Shown: positions 20,801 through 32,202 of the stretch, one piece after another
How positions within the stretch are numbered: position 1 is the stretch's first letter
Layout: each line of letters opens with the position of its first letter
Assembly (NCBI GenBank): GCA_963556145.1
Contig: OY744467.1
Span: 4,092,001-4,156,000 of the forward strand
DNA length: 64,000 nt
Origin: Hygrocybe punicea
Taxonomy: Eukaryota > Basidiomycota > Agaricomycetes > Agaricales > Hygrophoraceae
Reading direction: 5' to 3'
The notes under the pieces: model-generated
What the model saw: only the letters and a program-made list of their open reading frames with translations
Told to the model about the DNA's origin: nothing
Databases searched by the model: none
Made by a program: the position numbers and the translations under genes

Positions 20801-22095
20801 CCCCTACGTTCATGCTCAACAACCTGGTGCTTACATTCTGCCCAAAAGAACCCCCCATCACTGTCCTAGTGATGGACAGGTTCGGTTCGGTCCGGTTCCG
20901 GAAAAAAAAATCCGAACCTTGAACCGAACCTAAGGTTCAGTTCAGTCAATATGCTGAACCTTGAACTGAACCTTGGGTTCAGGTTCAAACAGGTTCAGTT
21001 CAGGTTCACCCTGATCTGAACCCTGAACCAAACCTGTAAGTGTATCATAGGGCTAGATTACATTTTTATTTAGTATAAATGCCTTTATTTTATGCCTTGT
21101 GGTTATATAGCATGAACAAAGGTTCCTTTAGAGCAAACTGTATGTATTACTGTACATTTGTATCACTTAAAGCTAACATGTTAAAGAAATTAAGCTTATC
21201 AACTTCAATGTTGCAACTGTGGTACATAAAAATAATGATAATATAATACATCATATGTACTTGAGGCTTACCTTGGCATAATCCTCAGATATTATACAAC
21301 TTATACCAACTTATCCTGACAAATCCAGAGCTCAAACCCCCTGAAGGAGAGTGGCAGGATTTAACAGGAAGTTGTTAGCTACAACAAGACAAAAGTGATC
21401 ATGTTTCTTCCAAAAATTAGGCAAAATTATATCACATTTGTTGAAGTTTAGGTTCTGGTTCAAACTGGTTCAAACCAGGTTCACAGAATTTCCCCCCTGC
21501 CTGAACCTTGAACTGAACCTCAGGTTCGGTTCAGGCTTCAGCTTGAACCTGAACCCTATTTCAGGTTCAGTTCAGTTCAGTTCAGGTCCGAACCTCAGTT
21601 CAGAACCAAACCTATCCATCACTACACCATCCAGGTTGCACCACATCATCACTGTTCAACCCCGTTTCTTCGTGTACCCCAGCCCAACCCATGCTCATTT
21701 GACTCCCTGCACCCTCGGCTCATCTGCCAGAACCCCCATCATGCCTCGTCATCTCAAACAAACCACCCCACACCTTTTGGTCACCCCATGGATCTGCCAC
21801 ATCACCACTGTTAGACCCCTCATTTCTTGTCACCCCCACCCTACATGGACCCATTCAACTCTCCACACACTCGCTCCACTGGCCAGAACCCCCCATTCCC
21901 ATTCGTCACCCCAAACGAGCCCTGCAGCCACTCTATGGACACCCCAGTGAACTCCCACGTCAGCATTCCGCGACCCCGTTTCCCATGGATCCCCACCCCA
22001 ACACATGCTCATCCAACCCCCAGCATGGTGGCACCCACATTCCACATACCAGAGCCCCCCGTTGCACTCTGTTACCCCAAACGAGACCACCCCGC
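20801..22095 (+). repeat. Degenerate ~150-bp tandem satellite, interrupted by hAT element 2
   Basis: Units start near 21650 (CACATCATCACTGTTCAACC), 21804 (CACATCACCACTGTTAGACC) and about 21954. All share ...CCCATGCTCAT...CCAGAACCCCCC...CACCCCA. A partial unit with CATGCTCAACAACC... AAGAACCCCCC lies at 20809-20860, before the hAT element. Unit identity is low, so this is an old array. Confidence 0.65.
20867..21624. mobile_element. Non-autonomous hAT-type element 2 (758 bp)
   Basis: The termini are TAGTGATGGACAGGTTCG and, inverted, TAGTGATGGATAGGTTTG. Flanks CACTGTCC (20859-20866) and CACCATCC (21625-21632) are an 8-bp duplication with two transition differences. Both subterminal zones are arrays of GGTTCAG/CTGAACC motifs, while the AT-rich centre codes for nothing. 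Its family is different from element 1. Confidence 0.82.
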
Positions 22096-22120
22096 CCTTC
22101 TCAGCGACCCAGTGACCCCG

Positions 22121-22207
22121 ATAATCAGCCTTATCCAGAGTCATCCATGTCATAGCATTGCCATCCACCCCGAGCACCCTCTGAGTACCCCGGTACCGTT
22201 CCACCAT
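22121..22207 (+). repeat. Dispersed direct repeat R, copy 2
   Basis: Same orientation and sequence as 4571-4660, ending in ACCCTCTGAGTACCCCGGTACC. It closes the transposon nest on the right. Confidence 0.75.
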
Positions 22208-22246
22208 GTGTACCAAATATTTTCCGAATCACCGATGCCAAGGTGA

Positions 22247-22279
22247 GTTTCAGAGCGCAAAGCGACGTTGCGCTGAAAC
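22247..22279. other. Short inverted repeat (hairpin)
   Basis: GTTTCAG-AGCGCAA, a 7-base loop, then TTGCGCT-GAAAC form an imperfect stem of about 12 bp. Role unknown. Confidence 0.5.
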
Positions 22280-22800
22280 CGATCAAACAAGGCATTGTGA
22301 TGGAGCACACCTTTTGGAGTCCCTTGCTGCATCAGCAAAACAGTCGTTTTGGTATAGAGTGATATAGATACCTGTCAAAACTATAGTAATCCATAGACGC
22401 TTATAGACAACCCTGATTTGTATAGTGTTGTATAGATCTGGATATAATGCCTGTCACTCTATGTAGCAGAGGATAGACAACCTCTCCTTCTACACAGGTA
22501 CTTTGGGGGTTTTGCAGTCCTACCTAGTCCTACACAGTCACTAGGTATTTCGTACTATATAGCCGCAACTAAGTAAATCTTGTTGGTGAAATTATTCTCA
22601 AGTCCAGCATTTGTCCGTGTTTGGTACAGTTCATTTTCCTACTCGCTTTCAAGGGCTGACTAGCGCTGACTCCCCACTCGACAGCCACCCTCGACGACAG
22701 TCACCAGCATTGACAGCAGCAAAGCTTCTCTGCCTGTGCCTGCCCCAGTGGCTCATCGAGCGGACACAGCGAAATCCACACGGCGTCTACCTCCGAGAGC

Positions 22801-23952
22801 ATGGGCACCAAGCCCACAATCTCTCTCCCCCTGACTCGGCCGCCATCTCCACAGCGACGCGTCCCGTATCCGCTTTCCATCGCACCCGCCATCACAGCTC
22901 CCCAGAACCGCTCGCCATCGCCATCATGGACGATCATCCCATCGTCCGATTATCTAGTCCCATCTCCCAGGCCGTCTGTTCTCGGGTACTATGATCTCCC
23001 TCCACCCAGTCCGCCCCCGAGTGGTCCCCTTCCGCCCCCACTTACACCGAGGGAGCCTTCTCGAGGCCGCTCGCCGCTGTCGAACCAGAGCAGCCCGACC
23101 AGAAATCTTGAACCGGGATTGTTTACCAGACCGTTGAGAACTGCATCGCCGCAGTCACGTTCCAGCCCGCTGAGGACGCACTTGCCCACCACCCTATCAC
23201 AAAGACGCCCGCCATCGTTTCCCTCCTGTCAGCTAAATATCGCCTCGCCATTCCCTCTCACACCTACCAGGAAGCCGTCCCTACCCCTAATTCAAAAAAA
23301 TGATCCCTCACCGCCCTCCACTACAACCGTGTCTAGAGCCCCCAGTTTACGGGGCCGCGAATTACCCTTCCCAACACGTCCGCTCCTTGCCCCTGCGGTG
23401 TTGTCTTCTTTTCCGCTACACCAGCAGAGTGTTGGTGTGAGCCCCGAAGACCTCGAAACGCGCCTGCACATGAAGCGGTATCAAGACCTGTACCATACCG
23501 ACAGTGCTGGAGAACATACCTTGAGTGTGCCACAGAGTGACAATAGCCGCCCCCATGTTTGGAGGTCCCGTGGATTGCACGAGGAGGATGGCAATGGCAA
23601 TGGCGGGAGTGTGCATGATGACAAAGAGATGCGGGACGTTCTGGATCGGTTCTCGGACTTTAGCGCCCAAGCGAGGCAGAAACAAAATGTGGGGCTGGTG
23701 GCTGAGAAGCCCCGCGGCCCCGCTATCATCGAGGACGACCCGCTCGGACGCAACTCGTACATGGGCTACTCGTTCGATCGCGATGATGACGACGACAAGT
23801 CGCAGTACCCCGACGACGACGACAATACCATGAGTCGGGGGATGATGGCACTGGAGAGCACAGTCAAGTTGGCGGAGGCCATGGCTAGTCTGGACTTTGA
23901 CGATCTGGACCCGGACGCAGTGACTTCAAGCTCCCGATCTCGGGAAATGTAG
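22801..23952 (+). CDS. Proline/serine-rich hypothetical protein, 383 aa
   Basis: A single uninterrupted frame starts at 22801 and stops at 23950-23952. Residues 1-200 are disordered and rich in Pro/Ser (PPPSPPPSG, RTASPQSRSSP). Residues 215-270 are mixed (SPEDLETRLHMKRYQDLYH). A short region with MRDVLDRFSDFSAQARQKQ and an acidic stretch (DRDDDDDKSQYPDDDDN) precede a possibly helical end (MMALESTVKLAEAMASLDFDDLDPD). I do not recognise the family. It lies inside the inverted-repeat-bounded region and has no visible intron, unlike the neighbouring host genes; it could be a captured or retroposed gene, or a host gene that merely happens to be there. Confidence 0.5.
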   Translation: MGTKPTISLPLTRPPSPQRRVPYPLSIAPAITAPQNRSPSPSWTIIPSSDYLVPSPRPSVLGYYDLPPPSPPPSGPLPPPLTPREPSRGRSPLSNQSSPTRNLEPGLFTRPLRTASPQSRSSPLRTHLPTTLSQRRPPSFPSCQLNIASPFPLTPTRKPSLPLIQKNDPSPPSTTTVSRAPSLRGRELPFPTRPLLAPAVLSSFPLHQQSVGVSPEDLETRLHMKRYQDLYHTDSAGEHTLSVPQSDNSRPHVWRSRGLHEEDGNGNGGSVHDDKEMRDVLDRFSDFSAQARQKQNVGLVAEKPRGPAIIEDDPLGRNSYMGYSFDRDDDDDKSQYPDDDDNTMSRGMMALESTVKLAEAMASLDFDDLDPDAVTSSSRSREM

Positions 23953-24870
23953 TCACCCTGCAGCAGCGCCTGCAGGCCTTCAGCGCTGACCGAAATGAAT
24001 GGGACAGGTGCATTTTTCTCAATCGAGTGACATCTATGCTTTCCATCAAGCTCACCCGCACTTGCATGTAGTTTAATTCCCGGTGCACGCCGGGCGCATA
24101 AAGGGCCAAGGCCCGGTGTTAAAAATCTCAAAGCAAGCAGTCGACTTGGCGCCGTGAGGCCCTTCTTGGCCACGGCATCCCCGACAAGAATGGCAAGGTC
24201 CTCCATGCGCTCCCAACGGAGCGTTCAAGGGATACTCGAATGGCTGAGCAAAGGCAGCAACTTATCTCATGGGTAAGTCTGCCTCCTCATTCTCTTGCAA
24301 CGACACACTGATATTTTGCTGTTGATTGTAGGCCGAGAGGGCGGTCACCCTGTTTCCATACAGATCAGCAGCAAAACGCGAACAATTTCACCTGCTGGCA
24401 TCGAACTCGGTGGTTGGTGCACCACCTGCTGCAAAGATGGTTTGATTTTTAGTTTTTACTTCTGTTTTTACTTACACATGTTGTTTCACAGTGCCGGCGC
24501 CCTGCCAACCAACAACGCCGCGCATCCAAATGCCCGCCAGCCCATGCTGGCTCAATCTAGTGCAGCGCAATGACCAAGACGGGCCCGACGATGAAGGACA
24601 ACGGCGCAAGTCGACGAGAGTCGCAGCGGGCATGGGTGGTGTGAGTTTTTTTACATTCATATAATATCATCTACTGACTACTGGCACATCCTGCTGCCCT
24701 TGCCGGCCAGCACCAAGGAGGCAAACAATGGGTCCGCAACTGTAACCGCAAGGACGGGAATGGGGATGAGGAAGACAGAGATCACGAAGACGACAGGAAT
24801 GACGAAGACGGCGAACACGATGGGGACAGGAATGGAATGGGACAACCATGGTGAGGACGACAGACGGAGA

Positions 24871-24871
<1 letters not shown>

Positions 24872-24909
<38 letters not shown>

Positions 24910-24920
24910 TGACGACGACG
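24872..24920 (+). repeat. (GAC)n microsatellite
   Basis: About 16 trinucleotide units, GAC with a few GAT, inside a segment that would encode Asp-rich peptide. Confidence 0.9.
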
Positions 24921-25308
24921 GAGATTGACAAGATGGAAATGATGACGGGAGAGTTTTAATTATTATATACTAACCCACGCCGTCGTGATCATGTAGGTGT
25001 TTATCCTATAGGAGATCAATATAATTGTTTTTGCTTTTCTTTTATATGATGATGAAAATATTGGAATATAAAATATAAAATAAGTGGTGTTGTTGCATTC
25101 TGGATGCAGTTATGTAGTGCTATACAGATAGGTGACAGGTCTATACAGGTCTATACAGGTGAGACAGCGGACTGCATAGACTTGCATAGATGTTGCGGGG
25201 CACTATATAGATTTAGACATACAAAGAAGTACTCTATGACACTATGACTCTATAGACGTCTGCACAGCACGTGGCAGACCTGTATCGTTGACGGCTGTTT
25301 TGCTGATG

Positions 25309-25650
25309 TGCATACCTGATATCAGACACCCGAGTAATTTTGCTCTGGTCAGGAAAACCTCACAGTCCATAAGTTAGCAAGGGCCAAAAGAGCAGCAAGT
25401 ATACCAGCAACAGCAACATCAAAGGTGGGATGAAATCCTGTTGCTTGCCTTCGCTGGAGTCAAGTTGTCAAATAATTCATGTCAAATGTGAAGTTCTCCA
25501 ACAACTGTGGTATGGAATTGTTAGCATTGCCATATATTCTGAATGAACTGACGATGTTAGATTTTCTGTGGCCATCATTGATTTCCCTGTTATCCCTGTG
25601 TATCATATGTAACTTTATTATTGCTATAGGCCATACATTCCATAGTGGTG
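25309..25650. other. Spacer before TLG2 terminator side
   Basis: No gene, repeat or RNA was recognised. It must hold the 3' UTR of the minus-strand TLG2 gene. Confidence 0.4.
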
Positions 25651-27076
25651 TTACGTAGTCCGTCTGTGCATAAGGTGAAAAGAATCCGACGATGATGGGG
25701 ATGGTGGCGACGTGGAGTGTCGTTTCGGTTTAAAGATAAGCACAATGATCAGCCCGAATATGATAAGCAGAAGAAGAAATATGCATTTCCGTCGTCCGGT
25801 GTTCTTTTGGGAGCTGTGGGGTGCAAACGGATGGAGATGTCAAAATCAAGTCAAGTCGGCACAATCAATATTGAAAAGTATCCCACCGCATGGCGACATT
25901 CAGCTCCTTTACCGCTTCTTGGACATGTGCAGCAGTCTGTTCAATATTATATTCCACGCTATCAAGAAGTGTACCCTGGTCAATGACAAGAACCGATAGG
26001 TCCTTGAAAAGCTCGGCTAAGGAGGCAATCGATTTTGCAATGTCCGTCAGTTCACGATCTCGAGTTCGAAGGTCTGGCTCCAACAAGTCCTGTGTCAAAG
26101 CCTGACTTCGTGACTGCACAGCGTGAGGTGAGGTGGTGGAAATGCTGTGATATAGGTGTAGTACGTACGGCAGCCTCAACATCGTCATCGACAGCCGACA
26201 TGCCTTCAGTACCTTTGAGCGATATGGTTCCTGAAGCTATTAACAAATCTTGATTCTTGATCGCATGACCTTGCAGCTCTGAACATGAGGAGTGAGTTCC
26301 ATGACGTATTATAATCAAATGACAATTGCCGGAAGACATACTCTCCATGTAAATACGCTGCTTTTTTCGAAGTGTAGCGCTCAGGTCTTGAAGCTTGGCG
26401 GCAAGGCCTCGTTGCACATTTTTCGCTGCTAAAGTATCATGCCGTGATTTTTGATCCGGAGTGGACGAAGGAGGGAAGGAATGTGCTGACACCGATCCTA
26501 TCCTCACGATCAAACTCTGACACTGCCGGAAGTCCTGCCACATAAGGAAGCGTAAGTATCTGGGGACGGCAAACGCGGTACGAAACCAGGCCTAGTTCAC
26601 TTTGGTAATATCGGACGTTACCGCTTCAATCTCTCTCTCTTCGGCAGTCCGGTCTGCGAATCCGGGTAAAACGTGTTTTGCGTGCAGTCGTTCCAACGTC
26701 GTGACTTTGAAATGCATTGGTAAATTGACCCGCGAAATTTGGTCACGCGGGAGGATAGGACATACTCTTCGTTTGAGCACCGACAAGAATATCCTCAACT
26801 TGGTCAGAAAGGTCGACCCTGGAACGACATGAGACACCAAAAGAACAGGATCCAACACGGTGGTCACCATCTCGGAGGCAAGTCAACGTCTATTGAGACA
26901 TGTCTGGAGCTGCCATTTATGAGGCCTTGGTGTTCATCATCGGCAGGGTATGCTTCGTCGTAAAGGTTGGTTCGAGCTAAGCGGGTCGAGCGGGTACGTG
27001 AGTCTCGGTATGATATAAATAACAAGGTCCGCGAGCGGGTGGTTGGGGCAGACAATGAGGATGAGGACGCCGACAT
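25651..27076 (-). CDS. TLG2: t-SNARE syntaxin, Tlg2/syntaxin-16 type
   Basis: Seven exons (27076-26868, 26818-26766, 26704-26601, 26534-26342, 26278-26169, 26113-25887, 25813-25651) sum to 1059 nt, a 352-residue protein. The N-terminus RSRTLLFISYRDS, the Habc part (ERLHAKHVLPGF, AEEREIEAVTSDITK), the SNARE motif (RDRELTDIAKSIASLAELFKDL, zero-layer Gln in VIDQGTLLDSVEYNIEQT) and one C-terminal transmembrane helix (CIFLLLLIIFGLIIVLIF) are the Tlg2 order. The protein drives fusion of endosome-derived vesicles with the trans-Golgi network. Every intron has GT-AG ends and the reading frame closes exactly. The tail after the membrane anchor (about 25 residues, Ser/Pro-rich, lumenal) is short. Confidence 0.93.
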
Positions 27077-27725
27077 TAACTATACGGCAAAGGGATGTCT
27101 AACCTAATCAACAGAGCACAACACAGAACAAACAGAGCCAAGCTCTGAATCGGTGGTTCACAATCACAGCACAGCACCAATAGTACTGGCCCAGTGGTGC
27201 AGATAACCGGTGCAGTGGCTCGGCATTTTCTCTGGATCCAGTCAGATTTTTGGCGACGGACCTGATAGCGATTACTGAGATTGAGCAGCGGGACTTGGCA
27301 CAAACCTTAACGGTCACAACGTGCCAATGTCCGATAGGTGGCACTGGCGAGCTGTGCCATCTTCTTACCACATCAGCGACCGTCCATCTTCCCTGTGCTC
27401 CCTGCAGTCACCGCTGCCCTGAACTGCGTTGTCGAGTGAGTGGTTCTTATAGTATCAGTATCAGTATCATCACTGGGATCGGCCCTTTGGGTCTTGTGAC
27501 CGTAACTCCCACTCCATCAAACAGCAACCAAACTCAATATCCTCTCTTTCCATATCCAATTATTCCTATCCATCGTCATCGTTTCTATAAAGCCTAATCG
27601 GACCTTCCAATTTTCCTTGTCATTTTACCCGCATCTTTCTCGACACAGTGAGCACCTCCCATTTTACTTACGCTCGACCATTCTAACGCAACACCAGCAA
27701 GCCACCCCCTGTCAATTCGGACGCA
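27077..27725. promoter_or_regulatory. Divergent intergenic region TLG2 / Cys-rich gene
   Basis: About 650 bp between divergent genes. A TATA box (TATAAAG, 27586-27592) precedes the plus-strand Cys-rich gene by about 135 bp. Nothing else was recognised. Confidence 0.4.
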
Positions 27726-28211
27726 ATGTGCAATCTCGAAACGTGCGTTTTCTCTTGTCACACCAACTTTTCAGCTGACTCATTCTGTAGTGAAGGAACC
27801 AAGTTCGGCTGCGGGGTAAGCGATGTTCATCTCTATGCACCGTGCGTTGTCTGACATTTCCGGCAGCATTATCAGAGCGTATGCCAATTCAGCCGACATG
27901 ACAATGAGTCCATATTGACATCCTCCAAAGACCAAGCAAGTCAGAAAGATTGACTGTAACAGCGAATTCTGCATGAATTCCGTTCGCCACGCTACGAGGT
28001 GCCCACACTGTCCCATTTGTGAACGAGTACGCCATTATTTTCATGGCTTTGGACTTGGGTAGAGCCCGCTGACATGCACCGAAAACAGTACCTAGGTCCA
28101 GACGCGAAAGAGACTGTAACGCTCTACAGTATCAACTACTGTGAGGCTTGCGAATACTGGCTCAGAGGCCCCGGCTCAAGACCACATCCTAAAGTTGGGG
28201 TAAACCGATGA
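27726..28211 (+). CDS. Small cysteine-rich protein, 90 aa, function unknown
   Basis: Five tiny exons (27726-27742, 27791-27815, 27867-27878, 27931-28026, 28089-28211; 273 nt) are needed to read it; the third is 12 nt. The product starts MCNLETEG, contains KFGCGHY, then KIDCNSEFC, RCPHCPICERYLGPD, KETV and NYCEACEYW. The pattern GCGH...C-x4-C...C-x2-C-x2-C...YLGPD...YC-x2-C is, from memory, that of a widespread but unnamed mushroom family; the Cys/His pairs suggest metal binding in the cytoplasm or nucleus. No signal peptide. Gene finders would easily miss or fragment it. The exon model is my inference, supported by the continuous frame and GT-AG ends with branch points. Confidence 0.7.
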
Positions 28212-28370
28212 ATTAACTTCCACGTCCCCGCGCCTTGGACCGATCAATTTTCCATCTTCCGCTTCGTTCTCGTCTCTTTGCCGCGATGTGTTACCTCGAC
28301 TCGTCGTACCTAATAACTCCATAACAATTAATGTAATATCTATCTGATACTGTATATTGTCTTTTTAATA

Positions 28371-30378
28371 TCACCACTTGACCGCCAATCCCGTGGCCTC
28401 GCTCTGTATGACATGGAACTGTGTCCGAAAATAAGTCCTTCGACGAGCCTCTGCATCCCCATCCATAGTCGCCATCCAATTTAGGATTTCGTACCCTTCC
28501 TTAGGTCTACATAGATCCACCAAGATCCGCATCGCTAAACGGTCAGCTTCTGTGTTCAAGTCATCAGTCACCGCTTGCGACATCTGCGATGGCGGCCAAC
28601 AATGCCAATAAGCTTCCTCGACCCTTGTTGTCCACGCCTTATCCCCCCACGCCGGATTTTGCTGAACCTCCGTAACAACTTCGCCTTCTCCATTTACCCC
28701 TCCCATTTGCACCCCGCTCTCTTCCCAATTCCTTGTGTAACCTTCAACGTCTACCTCCTTAAAAAGAGTCCGCGCCGGTGGCCGAAGTTGCCCACCACCA
28801 TTCACACAACCCCCAGGGCACGCCATCACCTCAACATAATCATACCCCTTCTCCACCTCTACTCCATTCACGGCAGTGCCACCCGTCTTTCTCCCTCTGG
28901 CACGTAGCCCTCCGATTGCCCTTCCCGCGGCACCTTTGCCAATCTGTACCCCCGCCTCCCTCCCCACCTTCCTTACCACATTCTGCAAATTCCGAAAGCC
29001 ATAACACTTTGCTCCCTTGAACACGACCTCTGCCGTACTCTGCTTGCACAGCATGTATTCTTGATAATCGGTTGTCCGTACGGTCCGCACAACGAGATCA
29101 AGGGGTTCGAGAGAAGCAGCGATCAACCCGGAGATCAAGCAGTGCAGGTACGACCCAGAGCTTGTCCCCGGATGCGAGACAAGTTCTGGCAGATCAGCGT
29201 GCTCCATGTGAAATACGAAGGGCATTGAGGCATCTTCAGCGTTGACCGGCACTGACAGATCCCAGCCTTTTTCGTGCATCATAAGCTCCAATTCACCAGT
29301 TGTGATGACGCAATCGACGTCCCGTGTGGAGTACACGTCGTTATAAAAGTCCTGACGTGAAGCTTCAAGCTTCTTGTCGTAACAAGGCATCACAGTTACG
29401 TGGTAAATCTGGTCTGGCCTAAGGAGTATGGTTAAAGGGGCCTAACAATCGTTAACAACAATGACCCACCGTTTTCCCCATTTCTGACCCATCCAAGACT
29501 TCACCAACAGTCCCATAACTTGCTGCGGGCTCCTTGTTCTTTCGATGAACGGCAGCATCTCGGAGTGCGCCTTCTCTGCATAGCAGATCCAGCCTGGACA
29601 AGCACTCGCAAGCATCGGTAGCTTTCCATCTCCAAGCCTCCTCGCCGAGAATTCCCGCGAATGTTCAAGCAGCGCAATATGGCGCGCAAAGGTAGTGTCG
29701 TACACGCGTTCGAATCCTAGAACCTGTTTACAAAAGGCCTGGACGCGGCGAAGAATTTGGTGCAAGCTGATTGGTGCACTGGAGGTGACAGACAGGGAGG
29801 CTGCAAGGGAGGCCAGACACTGTGGCGCTATTGACATCACAGGGACCTTGTGTGATGAAGAAGACGGGTCAGGGTTTGATTCTAAAAAATTCAGGACTTC
29901 TGTGTGGGACTGCAAGGTGATCAAGACCGATTCCGCCGATGTGATGCAACCACTTTGTGCAGGATGTGGATCAGTTGGAACCCATGATCCCATGCAGCGC
30001 AACGACTTACCTACACGCCAAACAGTCATTGAGGTTGATCTGGGCCTGTTCCAACTTCTTGCCTGTCCCATTGCGCTGTGAATGCTTGCCCGGAGAAACT
30101 TCATAGTATGATCCAGTAGAATCGATACGAATTTCTGTCTGAGAAAACCAAACGATGCATGAGACCAAACGACATCAACTATATGACACGAAGCATTCAC
30201 TAAAGCGGCTCCTGGTTCTTGGGATTTCGGTGGAACATTTACTTGCTCGACTGGTTTGATGCATGCCTGGGATGGGGTGATGAAGTCGTTCAGATCCGTC
30301 AAGGTCTGGCGATACTGTTAAATGAGCTGCCTGAGACTTGTGAGGTCGTAGACATACGAGGGCACCGGAGAAAACCAT
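28371..30378 (-). CDS. NAR1: Cytosolic Fe-S assembly factor Nar1
   Basis: Five exons (30378-30358, 30305-30201, 30138-30011, 29952-29470, 29418-28371; 1785 nt, 594 residues) give an iron-only-hydrogenase-like protein. The N-terminus [26 protein letters not shown] leads to [13 protein letters not shown], with the N-terminal cluster cysteines. The hydrogenase-like core has [35 protein letters not shown] and [13 protein letters not shown]. Nar1 is a component of the cytosolic iron-sulfur assembly machinery, linking the scaffold to the targeting complex. The first exon is 21 nt. The length is at the upper end for the family because of a linker (about residues 430-480) rich in Gly/Glu. Confidence 0.93.
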
Positions 30379-30913
30379 GAAGATAGCAATCAAGAGGTTC
30401 TTACGTAATATTTGGCGTCAATTTCGTCATTAACTGGTCCAATTATATCAGACCAGTCAATACCATTGCAGAAAGACACGGCGAGGCGATGAACGGGCTT
30501 GGACAAAGGAATCTTCTGACCTTCTTAGGTCGTACAAGGCAGTTAATAGTGTTTATGGTTCCTTCTTACACTGTAAGGCTTCGAAGTCTAAATTGTGTTT
30601 CCAATTATCGGGTGATTTTGGTCTCCATAGTCAATATTGATCCTTCAAAGTGTTTCGCTAATTCAGTCTAGTAGGGAACCTATGTTCCCCCTTAGGTCAG
30701 GCCTGTCGTGTACCAGTAAATTAATTACGATTCTCCGTGGTAGAACACTTCGGTTGGAGGATCGTGTTTTTGAGACCTGGGGCAGATGCGAACGCAATGT
30801 TGTTATAACAAGCATGCAGCAGTGTTCGTGTTCATGTAAATTAAATTCTGTGCCTGGCAAAGTCATAATTATTAATCCATCACCCACGTCCACAGCTTCA
30901 TGCATGAGCACTA
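30379..30913. other. Intergenic spacer NAR1 / lyase gene
   Basis: 535 bp holding the NAR1 promoter and the 3' UTR of the lyase gene. No other feature was recognised. Confidence 0.4.
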
Positions 30914-32202
30914 CTACGCGTAGGGTGCCAGCGTGATGGCGACAACACAAAACAACCAAACCCATGATATAATCCGATGTCGCTCCAATGCCTTGTTTAT
31001 GGCCAGGCCGTCAAGGGTTGAAGCAGAACTACTGCCCCACATCTGAATATTGCGGTAGTAGGTGTGCGTCGTAACTGGTGTGGCCCAGGAAGCGTCACTA
31101 CCTGTAACAACAAAGAAGTTATCAGCCTCCTAGAAGGTCATAAGCACAAAAGATTAAAAAATACCTCCAAAGAATGTGCTGTGTGGCCGGGATCACATCA
31201 TGTCAGAATATCACGAAAAATATCCATCAACTTACGACAAGTAGAAGCCGCCAATATCCACAACATTGTTGCGTCGGAATTCCAGATTCTCTTGTTGTAA
31301 GACTAAATTGTTGCTATAGCTATATTTCCCAAATTGAATGGTGGACAAATAAAAGATGGGAAATGAAGCGTACTACAAGAAAATATTGCCATTAGCTCGG
31401 CCTGGTGTGTTAAGTTGCGCAACAATTGCGACATGATTCCACCTATATGCCATGATATGTCAAGTTCCATGGCACCAGTTATAAGAGACTTACTTTCCAC
31501 TCGTGAATGAAAAAGATCCTCGTTGTATGCTGATACCAAAGTCGTCGTTGCAAGTGATGTTGGTATCTGAGCACAAATTATCTGGCCTCAGGATATATGC
31601 ATACACTATTGTAAAAAGACCGGAGGTTGAGAAGTCGTCGGAAATGCGAGGGGACCGGAAGGCTCACCTTCCCCCACACCATCAGCCCGCCACATGAGTC
31701 TTGTGCTGAAGCAGTCAGTACCATTCGGTTGGCTACCTCCATCGCATCCAGAAAGAGCTGGTCCTCCTCTTAGTCCTGGAAGCTTCCCTCCTTTGACCCA
31801 ATCATACCCGGAATCAAAAGCGACCTCATACGATAGCAACACCGACTGAAAGGGCGAGCCGTCACTCGCGTTCCATAGAGAATACAACTGCGCCCCGCCT
31901 GTATCGTGGGAGTATGAACCAGCCTCGTATGTCACCTGCAGAACGGGTCCGGATGTGTCGCTCGAGGAATCGGGAAATGGATCAACCACGAATGCGAGGT
32001 TTTCTGCCCCGTCCTGGATACGACCTTTACTGAGGCTCCAATTTGAACGAAGGAAAGACTGTGAATCGTTTGATGATAAGGTAGCAGTTGGGAAAGGAAG
32101 AGCCGTGCTAGCAGTGAGAGAAAACTGTGTGGCAACAGCTTGGGGCGAGACTTGAGCTTGGGCTGACAAGAACAGGGCGCAAAGCGGGAGGAAACAGAAC
32201 AT
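30914..32202 (-). CDS. Secreted or surface polysaccharide lyase, PL14-like
   Basis: Six exons (32202-31668, 31605-31494, 31442-31377, 31319-31236, 31178-31165, 31101-30914; 999 nt, 332 residues). A signal peptide (MFCFLPLCALFLSAQA) is followed by the PL14 pattern known from mushroom alginate/glucuronan-lyase-like proteins: SNWSLSKGRIQDGAENLAFV, VLQVTYEAGSYSH, YEVAFDSGYDWVKGGKLPGL, CFSTRLMWRADG and TFFGGSDASWATP. Exon 5 is only 14 nt and supplies TFFGG. The C-terminus ends in a hydrophobic stretch (WVWLFCVVAITLAPYA), so the enzyme may be held on the surface by a membrane tail or GPI anchor. Substrate is unknown. It is divergent from the transporter gene at 32352. Confidence 0.85.

Larger units (their letters stand above)
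22330..25308. mobile_element. Possible DNA transposon bounded by 17-bp inverted repeats
   Basis: CATCAGCAAAACAGTCG (22330-22346) and its inverse at 25292-25308 match at 16 of 17 bases. Subterminal zones on both sides are rich in CTATA/TATAGA motifs. Between them are a proline-rich ORF, a low-complexity segment with intron-like breaks (24260-24850) and a GAC microsatellite. No target duplication was found and no transposase recognised, so the call is tentative. Confidence 0.4.
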
